Part shown: positions 1 to 10,380 of the stretch, one piece after another
How the letters are laid out: each line of letters begins with the position of its first letter
Position numbering within the stretch: the stretch's first letter is position 1
Origin: Culex pipiens pallens
Taxonomy: Eukaryota; Arthropoda; Insecta; Diptera; Culicidae
DNA: 64,000 bases
Assembly: GCF_016801865.2 (NCBI RefSeq)
Contig: NC_068938.1
Coordinates: forward strand, 196,944,429-197,008,428
Direction of reading: 5' to 3'
The notes under the pieces: generated by a model
Database searches by the model: none
The model's input: only the letters and a program-made list of their open reading frames with translations
What the model was told of the DNA's origin: nothing
Position numbers and translations under genes: made by a program

Positions 1-1378
1 CTCAAAGTTTTTGCCAACCAAGAAATTTCATGGATCAATTCAATTTTCGAGACCACCCAAATCACTTCCAAAAACTCGATCAAAAATTGCCCGAAAAAAA
101 TCAAACAAACCGCTCACCAAAGCAGAACTTTATAATCACCTTTGATAATTGCACACAAACCCCTCCTCATAAACACACGATCGTTTTCGATGATTCTTTG
201 GCGCGTTCCACTTGGCTTGGCAACTCCGCTCCTTCTTATTTTCCACTTTTCAACGGTTTTTATACATGTGTTGTTTTATTTTCATCCAAAATTCGATTTT
301 TCCCGTCACGGTCTTCTCTACTGCCACTGCCGCTGGTTTTATTTTTTTATTTCCTACCGATTTTGTGATCTTTTTTTTGCACTATTTTGTTTGTACACTT
401 CCGATTTTGAACCCGCGCCACCACCGAAAATAAACGATACACAAACTCACTCTTCTTCTTTTGGTTTCGTTTTATGTTATTTCCTTGACACTTGTTTAGG
501 ACACTTTTGTTTTTCAACTTTTTAAAATATTTTTCTTTTTACCAACTTTTTCTCCAGGATTAAACTTATTCATGCGATAAGCACAAAAATCAACCAAGAC
601 CAATTATCACCCAAACTTTTTTGACCAATGCACTCTTCTCCCAACAAAATTTTGCCTTTCCGAAGCAAATATCGCACAACCTCAACCGATCGCCACGAAG
701 TCCAACAGAGAACTGAACGAAACCATCGAAGACGGCGACGACGACCGCGCGGCGACCATCATCAGACAGCCGAAGTCGAGCTGTTGACTGAAGTCGGCAA
801 ACCGGTCGTCGGGTTGCCGGGGGCAAGTTTGGATAGTAAAAGTCACGGCTGAGTTGTTATAAATTTGGAATTTAGTTAATATCGGTTTCTTAAATTGCTT
901 TGCTGTATAACGATTTAATTCAAATTAAATTAATTAATTGTTTTATTTTCAAATACATTATTAAAAATTATGAAACAAAAATTGTTAAAACGAAATACAT
1001 TACATTTGAAAATTCGTAAATGTGTTGAAAGCTTTAAACAAACAATAAAATAGTTACGAAACTTTCCCAAGTCTATAAAATTTTAATTCCCGTGAAATCG
1101 TGACAACCGACCATCCCCGCAAGTCGTCGGCGAGAAAAACCTGAAATTCAACGCGAGAGAGAAAAGCTCCGTTTGTTTACGTTTTTGGCCCAACACATTC
1201 GCGGTAAACAGAGAGGATTGTCGTGCCGGTGGGAGAAAGTATGAGAGAGGGTGAGAGCAAACTGAAAACACGTGCGTCTAGGGGAAAAAATGTGAGAGAG
1301 CTTTTAGAAAGGGAAAAGCTTTTCACTAAAGAGTAGGGTGGGCCTCAGGAATGATTTTTTTAAAAGGATGTTTTATTT
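1..1378. other. Non-coding upstream region
   Basis: No convincing gene is visible. Bases 1-600 are AT-rich with C-rich patches, and the open frames there have no recognisable protein composition. Bases 620-850 are more GC-rich and could be a non-coding first exon or promoter of a gene outside the window. Bases 1090-1320 are unique-looking purine-rich DNA. No splice-bounded coding exon was found on either strand. Confidence 0.4.
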
Positions 1379-1512
1379 CTGGAGTTTTTTTGAAAAGGTC
1401 CAATAAACCAAATTTCCAGTTTTTGCTTTTTGGGTGTTTTTGAAACCACCTTGAGTCAGGGGTATTAAAAAACACCCAAAAAGCAAAAACTGAAAATTTA
1501 GTTTATTGGACC
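1379..1512. repeat. Hairpin MITE-like repeat, copy 1
   Basis: A short foldback. The left arm reads GGTCCAATAAACCAAATTT followed by a run containing TTTTTGCTTTTTGGGTGTTT, and the same bases return inverted after a loop of about 25 bp. A second, better-preserved copy lies at 29381-29547, and a solo arm lies near 17323-17355. The structure is seen directly; mobility is inferred from the copies. Confidence 0.75.
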
Positions 1513-1551
1513 GTAGCAAAATAGTAGTTAATGCAACAAGTTACTAAAAGA

Positions 1552-1630
1552 GGATTTTTTCAGCACGAGTCGTACATTTATCCAACGAGGTTCCCTGAGT
1601 TGCATAAATACGACGAGTTCTGAAAAAATC
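1552..1630. repeat. Short inverted repeat
   Basis: GATTTTTTCAGCACGAGTCG at the left is mirrored by CGACGAGTTCTGAAAAAATC at the right, around a loop of about 25 bp. It is probably a remnant of a palindromic element. Confidence 0.55.
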
Positions 1631-2281
1631 AAGTTTTGCAACGAGTTCGAAACAACATTTTTTGCAATTCCGGAAAACACCCATCGAGTGAAATTTTAAT
1701 TCAAATTTTCATGTATTTTGTTAATAAATCGTTGAAATCAAAAAAATGTTGAAAAGTGTTACTTTTCGAAACAAGTGCTGAAAAGTTTAACTTTTCAGCA
1801 TTTATTTTGAAAAGTGTTGCTATTCGATTCTGTTATTTTTGGTACAGAAAAGTTGGCTATTTCGTCGTTCAAGAATGACAGGAAAAGTAAGTAGTTTCAC
1901 GACGGAATCGCAAAAAAATATTTTTAATTCTTGCTTTTTGGCACTGATATTATTGATGATGATAAGTAGGCAATTTATTCTCAAAAAAAAATAATAAAAG
2001 AAAACTTTTTTTTTACAAAATTGAATTGCTAAAATTTAATTCATGCACTTCTTAATATATTTCAGCATTGCTTGCTTAAACAGGAACAGATTCAAAAGTG
2101 TCAAAACAAAATAAAATAAAACGACATGAATATTTCTGCTTAAATTATATAATTGGACGTGTGTTGAGAAAAGAACAGATATCAATCAACTTTTTATTCT
2201 TCTTTTTTTGGCTTCTGAGAGTATTTACTTTTGCGTTTCTGTCAACATTTCGGTAAAAAAGTAGTGGAAATTCTCATAAGC
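1631..2281. other. Intergenic, AT-rich
   Basis: It contains short direct and inverted GAAAAGT-type motifs (about 1745-1850). It presumably includes the 3' UTR of the minus-strand gene that ends at 2282. Nothing else is recognised. Confidence 0.4.
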
Positions 2282-2933
2282 TTACTCCAAACGCTTTCTG
2301 GACGATTCCTTCATCCACGAATCCTTCCACGGTTGCACCCAAGGGTGTGTTTTCCCTGTAGAATCTTTGCCTTGAGCTCCGAATTCACGCTTCAGTTGCA
2401 ATATTTTAGTTTCAACTTGTCTCTGGCAGAAAAAAAAATTATTTATTCAAAATGAATTTAAAGATTGAATTTAATTTCAAAACAAAGCTTACTATTTGCA
2501 TTGAAATGTTGACGATATCTCTATTGTGGTCCTGTTGGAGACGCTGCTTGGTTTGTTCTAGAGCTTTAACTTCTCTTTCTGATTGTAAAATTTTACTTTC
2601 CAGTTGCCACTATGGAATATACATAGATAATTGCTTTTAAATGTGTATTTCAGTAAATCATCAAACTTACCGCACGTTCGATTGATGTTTTGCAACAACT
2701 TCTCTCCAAGCTTTGCTTCTCATATTTGGTTGAATTAATTTGTGAATTTTGTCTTGATATGTCGTTATCGATTTGTCTCTAAAAAAAATAAACTTTGAGC
2801 ATATTTTTAAATTTTACCTGATTCTACCCCAAAACCATACAATGTGAGCATCGAAATTTCTCTGAACATTGTAAAGATTATTTTCCAAACGTTGCTTTTC
2901 CGTAACGCAAGCACTTATTTCAGACTGGCTCAT
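2282..2933 (-). CDS. Small coiled-coil protein, four exons (152 aa)
   Basis: I assembled four minus-strand exons: 2841-2933 (ATG at 2933, 31 codons), 2671-2778 (36), 2493-2609 (39) and 2282-2422 (46 plus TAA). Every intron is GT-AG and phase 0, and is 56-71 bp long. The product is hydrophilic, rich in Gln, Glu, Lys and Arg, and has heptad-like spacing typical of a coiled coil, for example QLESKILQSEREVKALEQT in exon 3. The C-terminus carries a Trp-rich patch (HPWVQPWKDSW). Exons 2 and 4 both begin with Arg-Gln after an Ile, suggesting internal duplication. There is no signal peptide or membrane segment. The first donor (GTATGG) was chosen because it keeps the frame; GTAAAA, 21 bp further on, breaks it. 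It lies divergently to the coiled-coil gene at 4069. Family and function are not recognised. Confidence 0.72.
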
Positions 2934-4068
2934 GGCACTTGCTTGAAAGGTGCGTTTACTTCGTACTATCTATTTGACCGAATTGGACGCACTCAGATGG
3001 CAGACTGAATTTTGGACTCACAAGCATGCTGAACGCTAATGTTCCTAATCCAGCAAATCTAGTCCGTCTTCATTCAGAAGCTGAACCTTAATCATTCATA
3101 ATCGAGCGTTAGATTGAGGTGTCTGCTGTCGAATAAAGTATGTGTTGAAATCCCTATCTTGTTCCAAATTGAAATCATCAATTTAGAGCAAAAAACCGGT
3201 ATTTTAAAAACATAAAAAACAACTTTGCATGGAACCTTGCAATAAAAATAAATAATACAGTACTTGCTCGGTAACTGGGCTGAGAACATAACCCAGTCAC
3301 CGAATGCTGCTCGCTAGCTGGATTGAACGAAAAATAACGAGGGGACCACCGATGCATAATATTTTGCAAATAAAATATAAAATAAATATTACGCACATTT
3401 ATTTACAATGCTTACTTTTCATAGTTCTCTAATTGTGACTTGATATTGTATAAAAGTTTGAAAAAAGTTTTTTTTTTATTATTGAAAATGCTTTTGCATC
3501 CATTAGCCCCTCGGACATTTCGGTTTGTTTTGGTTTTTGACGTTTGTCTGATTTTTAACTGGGCTACGGCTCAGTTATAGAGCGCCCAGTTAAATTTATG
3601 GGCATATCATCTAGGCCTCACCATAATCCTCTCTAACAAGATCGAGAGTATTTTTCTCTCAGACGTATTCTGTGGGTAAACACAGCAGGACATTCTTTCA
3701 AACAATAAAGAGTGTTATTGGTGGAGAAAACAAAAATTGTGGACGCAATTTTTTAACCGTTCCAATTTTGATTATTCGTTAAGACCAAAAACAACGCAAT
3801 ATATCAATGCACATAACACTATGCTCAAAATTTAATTCAATCAATTATAGAGAGGGGGAAAATGATCTCAGCAAATTTTGCATAAATGCTATTAAATTTT
3901 GACTGGTCAGCACGCGACATCTCAATCTAGCTGGGCCATCGAGCCACAATTGAGATTTAATGGTTCAAATTTAAGACCACTTTCGGCGATCGATTGTTAG
4001 TCGGTGAACGGCGGTCGTACCTTGCGGTCAAATTTTTGTGCGAAATCTGGGATTCTTAATCTTTCGTG
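2934..4068. promoter_or_regulatory. Divergent intergenic region between two coiled-coil genes
   Basis: About 1.1 kb separates the two divergent start codons, so it must hold both promoters; no clear TATA box was found. It also contains an inserted repeat around 3240-3610, marked by GGTAACTGGGCTGAGAACAT and a related GGGCTACGGCTCAGTTATAG near the other end. The remaining DNA looks unique. Confidence 0.4.
3240..3610. repeat. Inverted-repeat element with ACTGGGCT termini
   Basis: The motif TAACTGGGCTGAG occurs near 3270 and CTGGGCTACGGCTCAG near 3559, with CCCAGTTAAA at the end. A related short trace (CATCGATAACTGGAT) lies near 22205. The boundaries are approximate. Confidence 0.35.
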
Positions 4069-4651
4069 ATGGTTGAATGGGACGAGCTTTTCAAGCAAAA
4101 TTTAGAACGAGAACTTGCCCATGAGCAGCGAGTTTTCAAAACGAGAACTGTGAGTTGAGTGCATTTTTTTGACTTAAGCAATGTTAATTGGAAGTAAATT
4201 TACGTTTCGTTATAGGCAAAACTTGATAAAGAAGTCTTGGGTCATCAATCTAAAATCAAAGTTTTTAAAGAAAGGAAGGCAGGTTTGAACCAATCTTTAT
4301 TGGACGATTCATGTGAAGATCTTTCGCAAAAGGCAAGCTTTGAGTAGTGTGATATTTGTAGTAAAACTTCTAACAAGAATATTGCAGGCCAAATATGACA
4401 CTCTGATTTCTTTGGAGGAAAGTAAAATTAAAATACTGAACCAGAAAAAGCAGTGCCTGGAACTGGAACACACGAAGAAGAGGAACGAAATTATGTTTAA
4501 AATTGTAAGTCTAATTATTTCACACCTTGTTATGAAATGTCTTTTAAATTTTGAATATTTATTTTTATTTCTGCAGAAACGTGCAGAGGAAATCATTTTG
4601 CAGAAGAGAAACGAAATGAAATATCAGATTTCTAACAAACTAAGAACATGA
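4069..4651 (+). CDS. Small coiled-coil protein, four exons (129 aa)
   Basis: Exons: 4069-4149 (27 codons, ATG at 4069), 4216-4332 (39), 4388-4504 (39) and 4577-4651 (24 plus TGA). All introns are phase 0 and 55-72 bp long. Introns 1 and 3 are GT-AG. Intron 2 is best read as GC-AG, since AAAAG/GCAAGC matches the GC-donor consensus; reading through instead gives a stop four codons later. The product is charged and Lys/Glu-rich with heptad spacing (SLEESKIKILNQKK), as in a short coiled coil, with no signal peptide. Exon 3 resembles exon 3 of the divergent neighbour in length (39 codons) and in its LE(E)SKI motif, so the two may be ancient paralogues. Function is unknown. Confidence 0.72.
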
Positions 4652-4683
4652 TCAACCATTTCCCTAAATCTAAAATCAATCAG

Positions 4684-4689
4684 AATAAA
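4684..4689 (+). terminator. Poly(A) signal AATAAA
   Basis: A canonical AATAAA lies 33 bp after the TGA of the plus-strand coiled-coil gene. It lies only 27 bp beyond the stop codon of the convergent peptide gene, so the two 3' UTRs probably overlap. Confidence 0.6.
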
Positions 4690-4715
4690 CGATTATTTGA
4701 CCAACCCAAACGCGC

Positions 4716-5049
4716 TCAATCACTTCCGCCGGTAGAAACATAATCATCCCCATCGTCGGATTCTCCACCCGTTAAAAATCCCAACATGAACGCTGAAAGT
4801 GATTTCGAAAGCTCCCCCAGAGGACCACTGTTGCCTTGGGACCATTCATCGAACAGTGCGTCCGTATCTTTGGAGCGTTTTACAACAAAGTCCTGTAACG
4901 GAAATTATTTCGATTAGAAAATCTTTCACTTAAATATAACTTCCTACCGATTTGCCGTCATCCTCGAAAGGAAGACAATGCACTACAGTCAACTGCAGCA
5001 GGAATGTTAAAACCACGATGCGAAAGAGTGAAACTGTCACGATTTTCAT
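4716..5049 (-). CDS. Small secreted peptide precursor, two exons (92 aa)
   Basis: Exon 1 is 4948-5049 (ATG at 5049, 34 codons) and exon 2 is 4716-4892 (58 codons plus TGA). They are separated by a 55-bp phase-0 GT-AG intron. Residues 1-30 form a typical signal peptide: MKIV, then a hydrophobic core (VLTFLLQLTVV), then HCLP. A Lys-Arg site follows at residues 39-40 (DFVVKR/SKDTD), the usual prohormone-convertase site. The downstream peptide is acidic (DALFDEWSQGN, then SDDGDDYV near the end) and contains a hydrophobic stretch (SAFMLGFL). The layout fits a neuropeptide-like or other secreted peptide precursor. No Cys pattern or C-terminal amidation motif (GKR) is present. It is convergent with the gene ending at 4651. 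The precise family is not recognised. Confidence 0.72.
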
Positions 5050-5459
5050 ACTTTAAACAAATTCGAACTAGTTACACGGTAAGCAAACCCAATGTGGCGA
5101 AAAGAATTGAATTCAGTGGAACAGAAGCTTGAACGCTGCAAGTATAAAGCTGAAATCAAATCTAATAACTAAAATGAACGGTTTTTATGGCGTAAAATTG
5201 ATTTTTCTAAATATAATACGATAAGGGAGACTTGACTTGCTATTTGAAGTGAAAATCTTAGTTTTGAAAAACGTTTTTTCATAACGTTGAAAAAATAAGT
5301 TTTTTGTAATGTTTTGTACAATTTAAACAACAAAGTATTGCATTGAGGATCACCAAAAATATAATGAAGTGTAATCAAAATTCTGAGTCATGTTGAAAAC
5401 ATCATCAAACTAAAGTAGTGACAGGTTGTAATATGCATAACACAACATTCAATATTGCC

Positions 5460-6200
5460 CTTTTGAAATGTTCGTCTTGATAAAAAAAAATCAAAATATT
5501 GTTTTCGAAAAGATCGAAAAATTTCACGAATGTTCCATATTTAATCAATGAAAATCGGACCATTAGTTGCTGAGATATCGACATTGGAAAATTGAGGTTG
5601 TTTTCGTGATACTTAGAAAAAATCTGCAGCCACGTTATGGATTTAAAAAAAAAGAATAGTGAAAAAGCGAAATTTTACACCCAAAAATAAAATGGCCTAA
5701 ATTTTTTATGTAAAACAAGCCTTACCCGACAAACTTTGCTGTGCTTTTTTTTCGTTTGTTGACGTTTTTTGATTTTTTGTTTATTCAGCCTCCTGTGATC
5801 AAAATATGATTTTACGTAACTTGCTCCATACAATTTGCCGATGCTCCGGAATCGGTTCCAGAGTGGCCAAAGTGTCAATTAGTTATCGTAAGAACCTTCC
5901 TTGGGCTTATACGAACCCAATGCAACAAAAAGCACCTCGATCCAACGCTCCGTATTGAACTGATTCACGTTCGAACAAAACCGTCGAATTTTTTTGTATA
6001 TATAGAAGATTGAATTTTCAATCGAAAAGTACTTTACACATTTTTTGATAAAGGGCTCCGTTTTCAAGATATAGCCACCGAAAGTTTGATTTTAACGAAA
6101 TATTTCCAGTTGTTCGATTTTTAAAAATAGTGATCATGAGTAACCATTTATAACAATTTTTTTTAAAAGTTCAGAAAATTTGCTATGAAATGGTCTAAGA
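5460..6200. repeat. Fragments of the GAGCAATTCTC foldback families
   Basis: Bases 5500-5600 match the inner arm of the palindrome at 33083-35014 (AAAATCGGACCATTAGTTGC followed by TGAGATAT). Bases 6000-6190 match the arm of the 37923-39392 element (AAGGGCTCCGTTTTC, then GATATAGCCACCGAAAGTTT). They are degenerate and lack termini. Confidence 0.6.
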
Positions 6201-6204
6201 GCAA

Positions 6205-6660
6205 TTCCAGACCAAAACAAGAATTTTTTAGGCACATTTTTCTCGACCCTCTCCGATTTCAATGAAACTTTGTGGACATGTTATCCTAGGCATATATGAG
6301 TCATTTTTGTGCATATGGAGCCAGTTACATTCGATAATGACATTTGAGAAGGGCGTAAGTGTTTGAATATTTTTGTATTTCGTAATTTAAATATTGCTGT
6401 ATCTCAAAGCCGTTGTATCGTATCAAAAAGTGGTCAAAGACAAACTTGAAGGAAATTTGACGGGCTTTCCGAAAAAAATACACTGAAAGAAAAAAAACAC
6501 TCCACTTTTATGAGATTTTTCGATTTTAAGTTTAAAAGTCAAATTTGAATGTGAGCCCACGATTTTTTTTTCGTTCAAAATTTTTGTGAAGATAGTCTAA
6601 GATGTTACAAAAAAAATCACAAAAAAATGCAGGATGGAGCAACATCAGAGGTGAAATTAG
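6205..6660. repeat. Dispersed repeat (family D), copy 1
   Basis: This stretch is matched in inverted orientation at 43449-44215. Shared strings include AAAAAGTGGTCAAAGACAAA, GTTATCCTAGGCATATA and the flanking CTCCGATTTCAATGAAACTT. The copy at 43 kb carries an insertion that is absent here, so this copy serves as its empty site. Confidence 0.65.
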
Positions 6661-6894
6661 GGGAACTATACCCTTTCTCAGCCTATTTCTATAATCGGCC
6701 TGTCAGCACTTTGATCATGAATTACAGCTTATATAAAGTGTTTTGGCTGTTCCAAAGTAATAAATAGCTCAAATAAAAGTGAGCAAGCAACTCTCCATTG
6801 TTGAAACATCTGAAAATGTTGATTTAATAGCAGAAAACGGCAAAAGTGCTGAGAATTGGTGGAACGGCTTAGTGTGATTAAAATGGGCATATTT

Positions 6895-6990
6895 CCCCTA
6901 TATCTGGGGCTGAGATTGAGTCATAAAAATTTCAGAATTTTGGTGTGACTCAATCTCACTCCCCGAACCCAATGTCTCCCCTGATAACGG
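6895..6990. repeat. Hairpin repeat with GAGATTGAGTC arms
   Basis: GGGGCTGAGATTGAGTC is mirrored by GACTCAATCTCACTCCCC around a loop of about 25 bp. It resembles the hairpin at 39716-39817. Confidence 0.55.
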
Positions 6991-7789
6991 TAATGTAAAA
7001 GTCAACACAAATAATTTTTGTGGAAAAATCTATCTAATTGCAAGTTTAAATGTGATTGAAAATTGTAATTTCGTCAAAATTTTCATCAAACATTTCTGAA
7101 AATTAATCGTTCAACTCGATTAAAGTAGAAAACTTTAAAAATAGCATTTAATACTGATTAACATTTGATTGAGGCAGACCAAAATTTATTAAATTTTATT
7201 GAAATTGAATTTGCAACGATTTATCATTATAGTTGCACTTTAGGCCGTTGCAAATACTTTTTTGTTTATGGGCCCCCCTTCAAAATCGGCTCGAAAAATC
7301 AAGGAACAAAAAAAAACAATTCAAATTACATTTTCCTGTGTTGCTTATGATTTTTAAGTATGAAAAATATTTTGAAATTCTGTTAAATTTCAATGTACAG
7401 TTGCTGTTCTGAAAACAAAACCCTTCAAAACTAGGTTTTGTAAACATGCGATTGAAAATTAAGGGTTATTTAAATTTTTCATTTAAAAAGCTGTTTGAAG
7501 AATGTCTTGTTCGGTTCTCTAATATTCAAATGACGAAATTTTATAAAATTCATGCAATTAAAAAAATCAAAAAAAATCATCTGATTTTTTTCCAGTTTTA
7601 TAAAATGTAATAACGTAATTTATTTGTTTCAAATAAAAACAATTTTTCACATATGGCCCGCAAGCTCACGTTAGCTTCAAATTTGGCGCGCTATTCAAAA
7701 CCTTTGAGCACCCCTGACTTAAACAACTTATTTCGCAAAACTTTTGATAGAAACTTGCTTCAAAAAAATCAAACCATCCACATTAACGA

Positions 7790-8090
7790 CCCCCGGGTCT
7801 TTTGTGGTCTCTATTGCAAGTTTCTGCTCGAACCTAGGAGCACCCAAACCTCTTTCTACTCCAAGGAACCTTCCACCCCAGTGTTTGAACTGACGACCTT
7901 TGGATGGCGAGTCCAACCGCCGCCAGCGATTCCACCGGAGTAGGCTTCGTTTGGTGTGTTGTTTGTACTTATGGCATGGAGACGACTCCTACACCTGGAA
8001 TGACTTAACGGCCTAACAACCAAGGCCGGGACCGACATTTTTACTTCCTCATCCCATGGAAGGTTGCAGCAGATGGGAAACTTGCTTGCC
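7790..8090 (-). mobile_element. tRNA-derived SINE, minus orientation
   Basis: The reverse strand matches the SINE at 62097-62500: CAGGTGTAGGAGTCGTCTCC, then a GGTGGAATCGCTGG segment, then a tRNA-like GTCGTCAGTTC followed by AGAAAGAGGTTTG. Divergence is moderate, and the ends are approximate. Confidence 0.7.
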
Positions 8091-8204
8091 CACTTCTTAT
8101 TGAGCTGATTATCACTCGATTTAACTTGAAAACGATTTTAATGAGCTGTAATTGAATGTCAAAAAGGCTGATATGTCAACATTAAACAATTTTTGTATGA
8201 ACAG

Positions 8205-9000
8205 CTGCCAAAATTTTATGGAGATTTGAATGGATGAACTAATGACATAAAATGGCTTCTTTGGTGATAGGGAAGGCCTCCTACAAAGTTTGAGCCAAAT
8301 AAAAAAATACAAAAAATAAAAATGGTCGCTTTCGCACAGAATTGCTCACATGTTACAAAAAACTGAAGAACTTTGCCAAAATTTTGAGTAAAAAAAATAT
8401 CACTTTTTGCTGAAAACCACATTAACAGACATTTAATTTCACCTTTTTTACTGATACAGTTTTGGAAAAAAAAGCAAATTCTTCTAATATTCAAATTTTA
8501 AAATTCTCAGTAGAATTAGGAGAGCTATATCGTAATTTCAGATGTTGAACATTATGTTATAATTTTCAGATTTTGTAGGTATCCATACAAAAATGTGAAA
8601 ATTGAAAAATCTGTACTTTCCAAAGGACTTTTTTGATCGATTTGTTGTTTTCGACCTACAACTATGGGTGAGAATAAAATTGCAATAGTTATTTTTTGTG
8701 AAAATTTTGAAATTTTCTTTCTGCACGATACTCTGTTTTCCAATCCAAACAAACAGCACATCTTTTGAAAAATATATCATAAATTTCCAGAATTGCAAAG
8801 AATTTTTGAAAAACCTGTATTTAAAAAAAATCATATAATTTTTTATATAAAATCAAATTTGAGATCAAAAAGTTTCTAAGTCAAAAATTCAAATTTAAAA
8901 TAGCGATAGCCTGAGAAAATTCCCTAAAATTTTAGTTTTTGTTGATACGGCCTTCAGTTGCTGAGGTATGGCCATGCAACGATCAAAAATGTCGTAGTGT
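8205..9000. repeat. Foldback-family fragments
   Basis: Bases 8205-8350 match the terminal region of the 37923-39392 family in inverted orientation (GCCAAAATTTTATGGAGATTTGAATGG; GGGAAGGCCTCCTACAAAGTTTGAGCC, quoted in part). Bases 8560-8660 and 8930-8980 also carry family motifs, such as TGCTGAGGTATGGCCATGCAA. They are degenerate. Confidence 0.5.
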
Positions 9001-9726
9001 TGCCCAATTTGCCTAGCTTAGCATTTGAAAAAGTCGTATGAAAACATAAAATGGCGTTTTGACCGTGTCTGGACCAAAGAGCCTTTGTCTAAAAATACTT
9101 TTACCGGATTCCTCGGAAAAAAATCACATAACATATTAATAAATTGGCGATGATTTCGGTTTAGGCTCTTTTCAACTGAAATTGCTGTATAAACCTTCTG
9201 ACCATTAAAAAACACGACTAAACATTGTTATCGAACGCTATTTTCCTTGTTTAAAAAAGTGTGTTTTTGGATTTTGCAATGAGCATTGGCTCAAGAAAAA
9301 ACGAAGAAATCTGAAAATTCAGATTTCAATTTTATACTTCAGAAACATTTTAATAATTTTGTTTGCTGGTTGTGCCCATTGAGTCAAAATAATTTAAAAA
9401 AAAACAAATCTGAATCATTTATCACACAACAAGAACCTTCTTTTTCTATTTTTTTTAAATAAAATATTTAAAAGAGACAAATTTTCAAAATTGACGAAAA
9501 TATGTAATTACCATAAAAATACTTCATAATAATAAAATTAAAAGTTATCAAGATTTTATGATTTTCTATTCGAAGTGTAATGCAGAATTGTCCTGTTACT
9601 TTGTTCTAAATCGAATATGCTGAAAAAAGTACGTAGTTGAATACACTAATCGCTACTAAATCAATCGCATAAGTCACAGACAAATCACGATTTAACACTA
9701 AATGAGACGGAAAATATCTACTCGTT

Positions 9727-9734
9727 TATATAAA
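9727..9734 (+). promoter_or_regulatory. TATA box TATATAAA
   Basis: A consensus TATA box lies 33 bp before the ATG at 9767, leaving a very short 5' UTR of perhaps 5-10 nt. This is typical of highly expressed small secreted-peptide genes of insects. Confidence 0.65.
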
Positions 9735-9766
9735 AAGAAGTCAAGCGTCCACGAGAAATTTTCACG

Positions 9767-10130
9767 ATGACAAAAATACTCCTCTCAACCCTGGTGCTGG
9801 TGGCTTTGGCCACAGTGCTCTGCGACGCAAGTCCGGATAAATCCAGTCCACCTCAAAAAAGAGCAATAAGTGGAACGCTCTACAAACGCACCATGGAAGA
9901 GTGGCATCGAACCAAGCGACAATCCGGAACCTTCAACTGGGACCTGAATCAGATGTTCGACCTGTTCCAGAAAGTATCCGGCGGAATGAAGGGCATGGAT
10001 GGCAGTAAACGGTCCCTGGATCGTCTGGAAAAGAGACAATTCGGGAACGATGAACTGGGACCTGAATCAGATGTTTGATCTATTTACCAAGGTGACCAGT
10101 GCAATGAAGAGCAATCGTGAGGTGGATTAG
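9767..10130 (+). CDS. Secreted multi-dibasic peptide precursor, second cassette out of frame
   Basis: The start at 9767 follows a TATA box and opens with a clear signal peptide (MTKILLSTLVLVALATVLCD). Lys-Arg sites follow at residues 31-32, 40-41, 50-51, 81-82 and 89-90. The longest peptide between sites begins QSGTFNWDLNQMFDLFQK and could carry an N-terminal pyroglutamate. After the last KR a second copy begins (QFGND), and the frame then runs to a TGA at 10076-10078, giving 103 aa. In the +1 frame the sequence instead continues NWDLNQMFDLFTKV and so on to a TAG at 10128-10130, clearly a duplicate of the first peptide. A one-base indel (real or an assembly error) therefore separates the ORF from its repeat. 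Family not recognised; a neuropeptide-like or salivary/gut peptide role is inference. Confidence 0.72.
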
Positions 10131-10131
10131 T
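10118..10131 (+). repeat. Target-site duplication, left copy
   Basis: TGAGGTGGATTAGT occurs here and again at 10287-10300, immediately flanking the retroposon fragment. The left copy includes the TAG stop codon of the second peptide-cassette frame. Confidence 0.85.
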
Positions 10132-10286
10132 TTTTTTTTTCATAAAATTATTTTTATTAGGTCCTTTTCGGTACTGGGACCTGGTTAGGACCGAGTCGGC
10201 TTTTTGTAATTACATTTGACTTAATAATTACAGAGGATCTTGTGTGTAAATGTTAGTGGGAGGGAAGCCGATTACCCGCGGCCTAC
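10132..10286 (-). mobile_element. 5'-truncated non-LTR retroposon 3' end
   Basis: A 155-bp insertion lies between perfect 14-bp target duplications. On the minus strand it ends in CCTAATAAAAATAATTTTAT plus a poly(A) of about 10 nt, with AATAAA at 10153-10158 (reverse). This is the signature of target-primed reverse transcription with severe 5' truncation. It sits in the 3' UTR of the plus-strand peptide gene. No coding part remains, so the clade cannot be named. Confidence 0.8.
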
Positions 10287-10374
10287 TGAGGTGGATTAGT
10301 AAAGTGAGGCATTTCGGATCAATAAGTCACTGTTCAATATTTGCTTCTTACACTGCTTCATTATTCATTGTTCC

Positions 10375-10380
10375 AATAAA
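10375..10380 (+). terminator. Poly(A) signal AATAAA
   Basis: AATAAATAAATA lies downstream of the peptide gene and its retroposon insertion. It is the first canonical plus-strand signal after the stop codon. Confidence 0.5.

Larger units (their letters stand above)
5050..9726. other. Intergenic region filled with decayed repeats
   Basis: No coding exon was found. The stretch holds fragments of foldback families that recur elsewhere in the window (listed separately) and AT-rich filler. Bases 7000-7640 and 9000-9720 hold nothing recognisable beyond A/T runs and one GGCCGTTGCAAATA motif (7242) shared with 48739. Confidence 0.5.
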
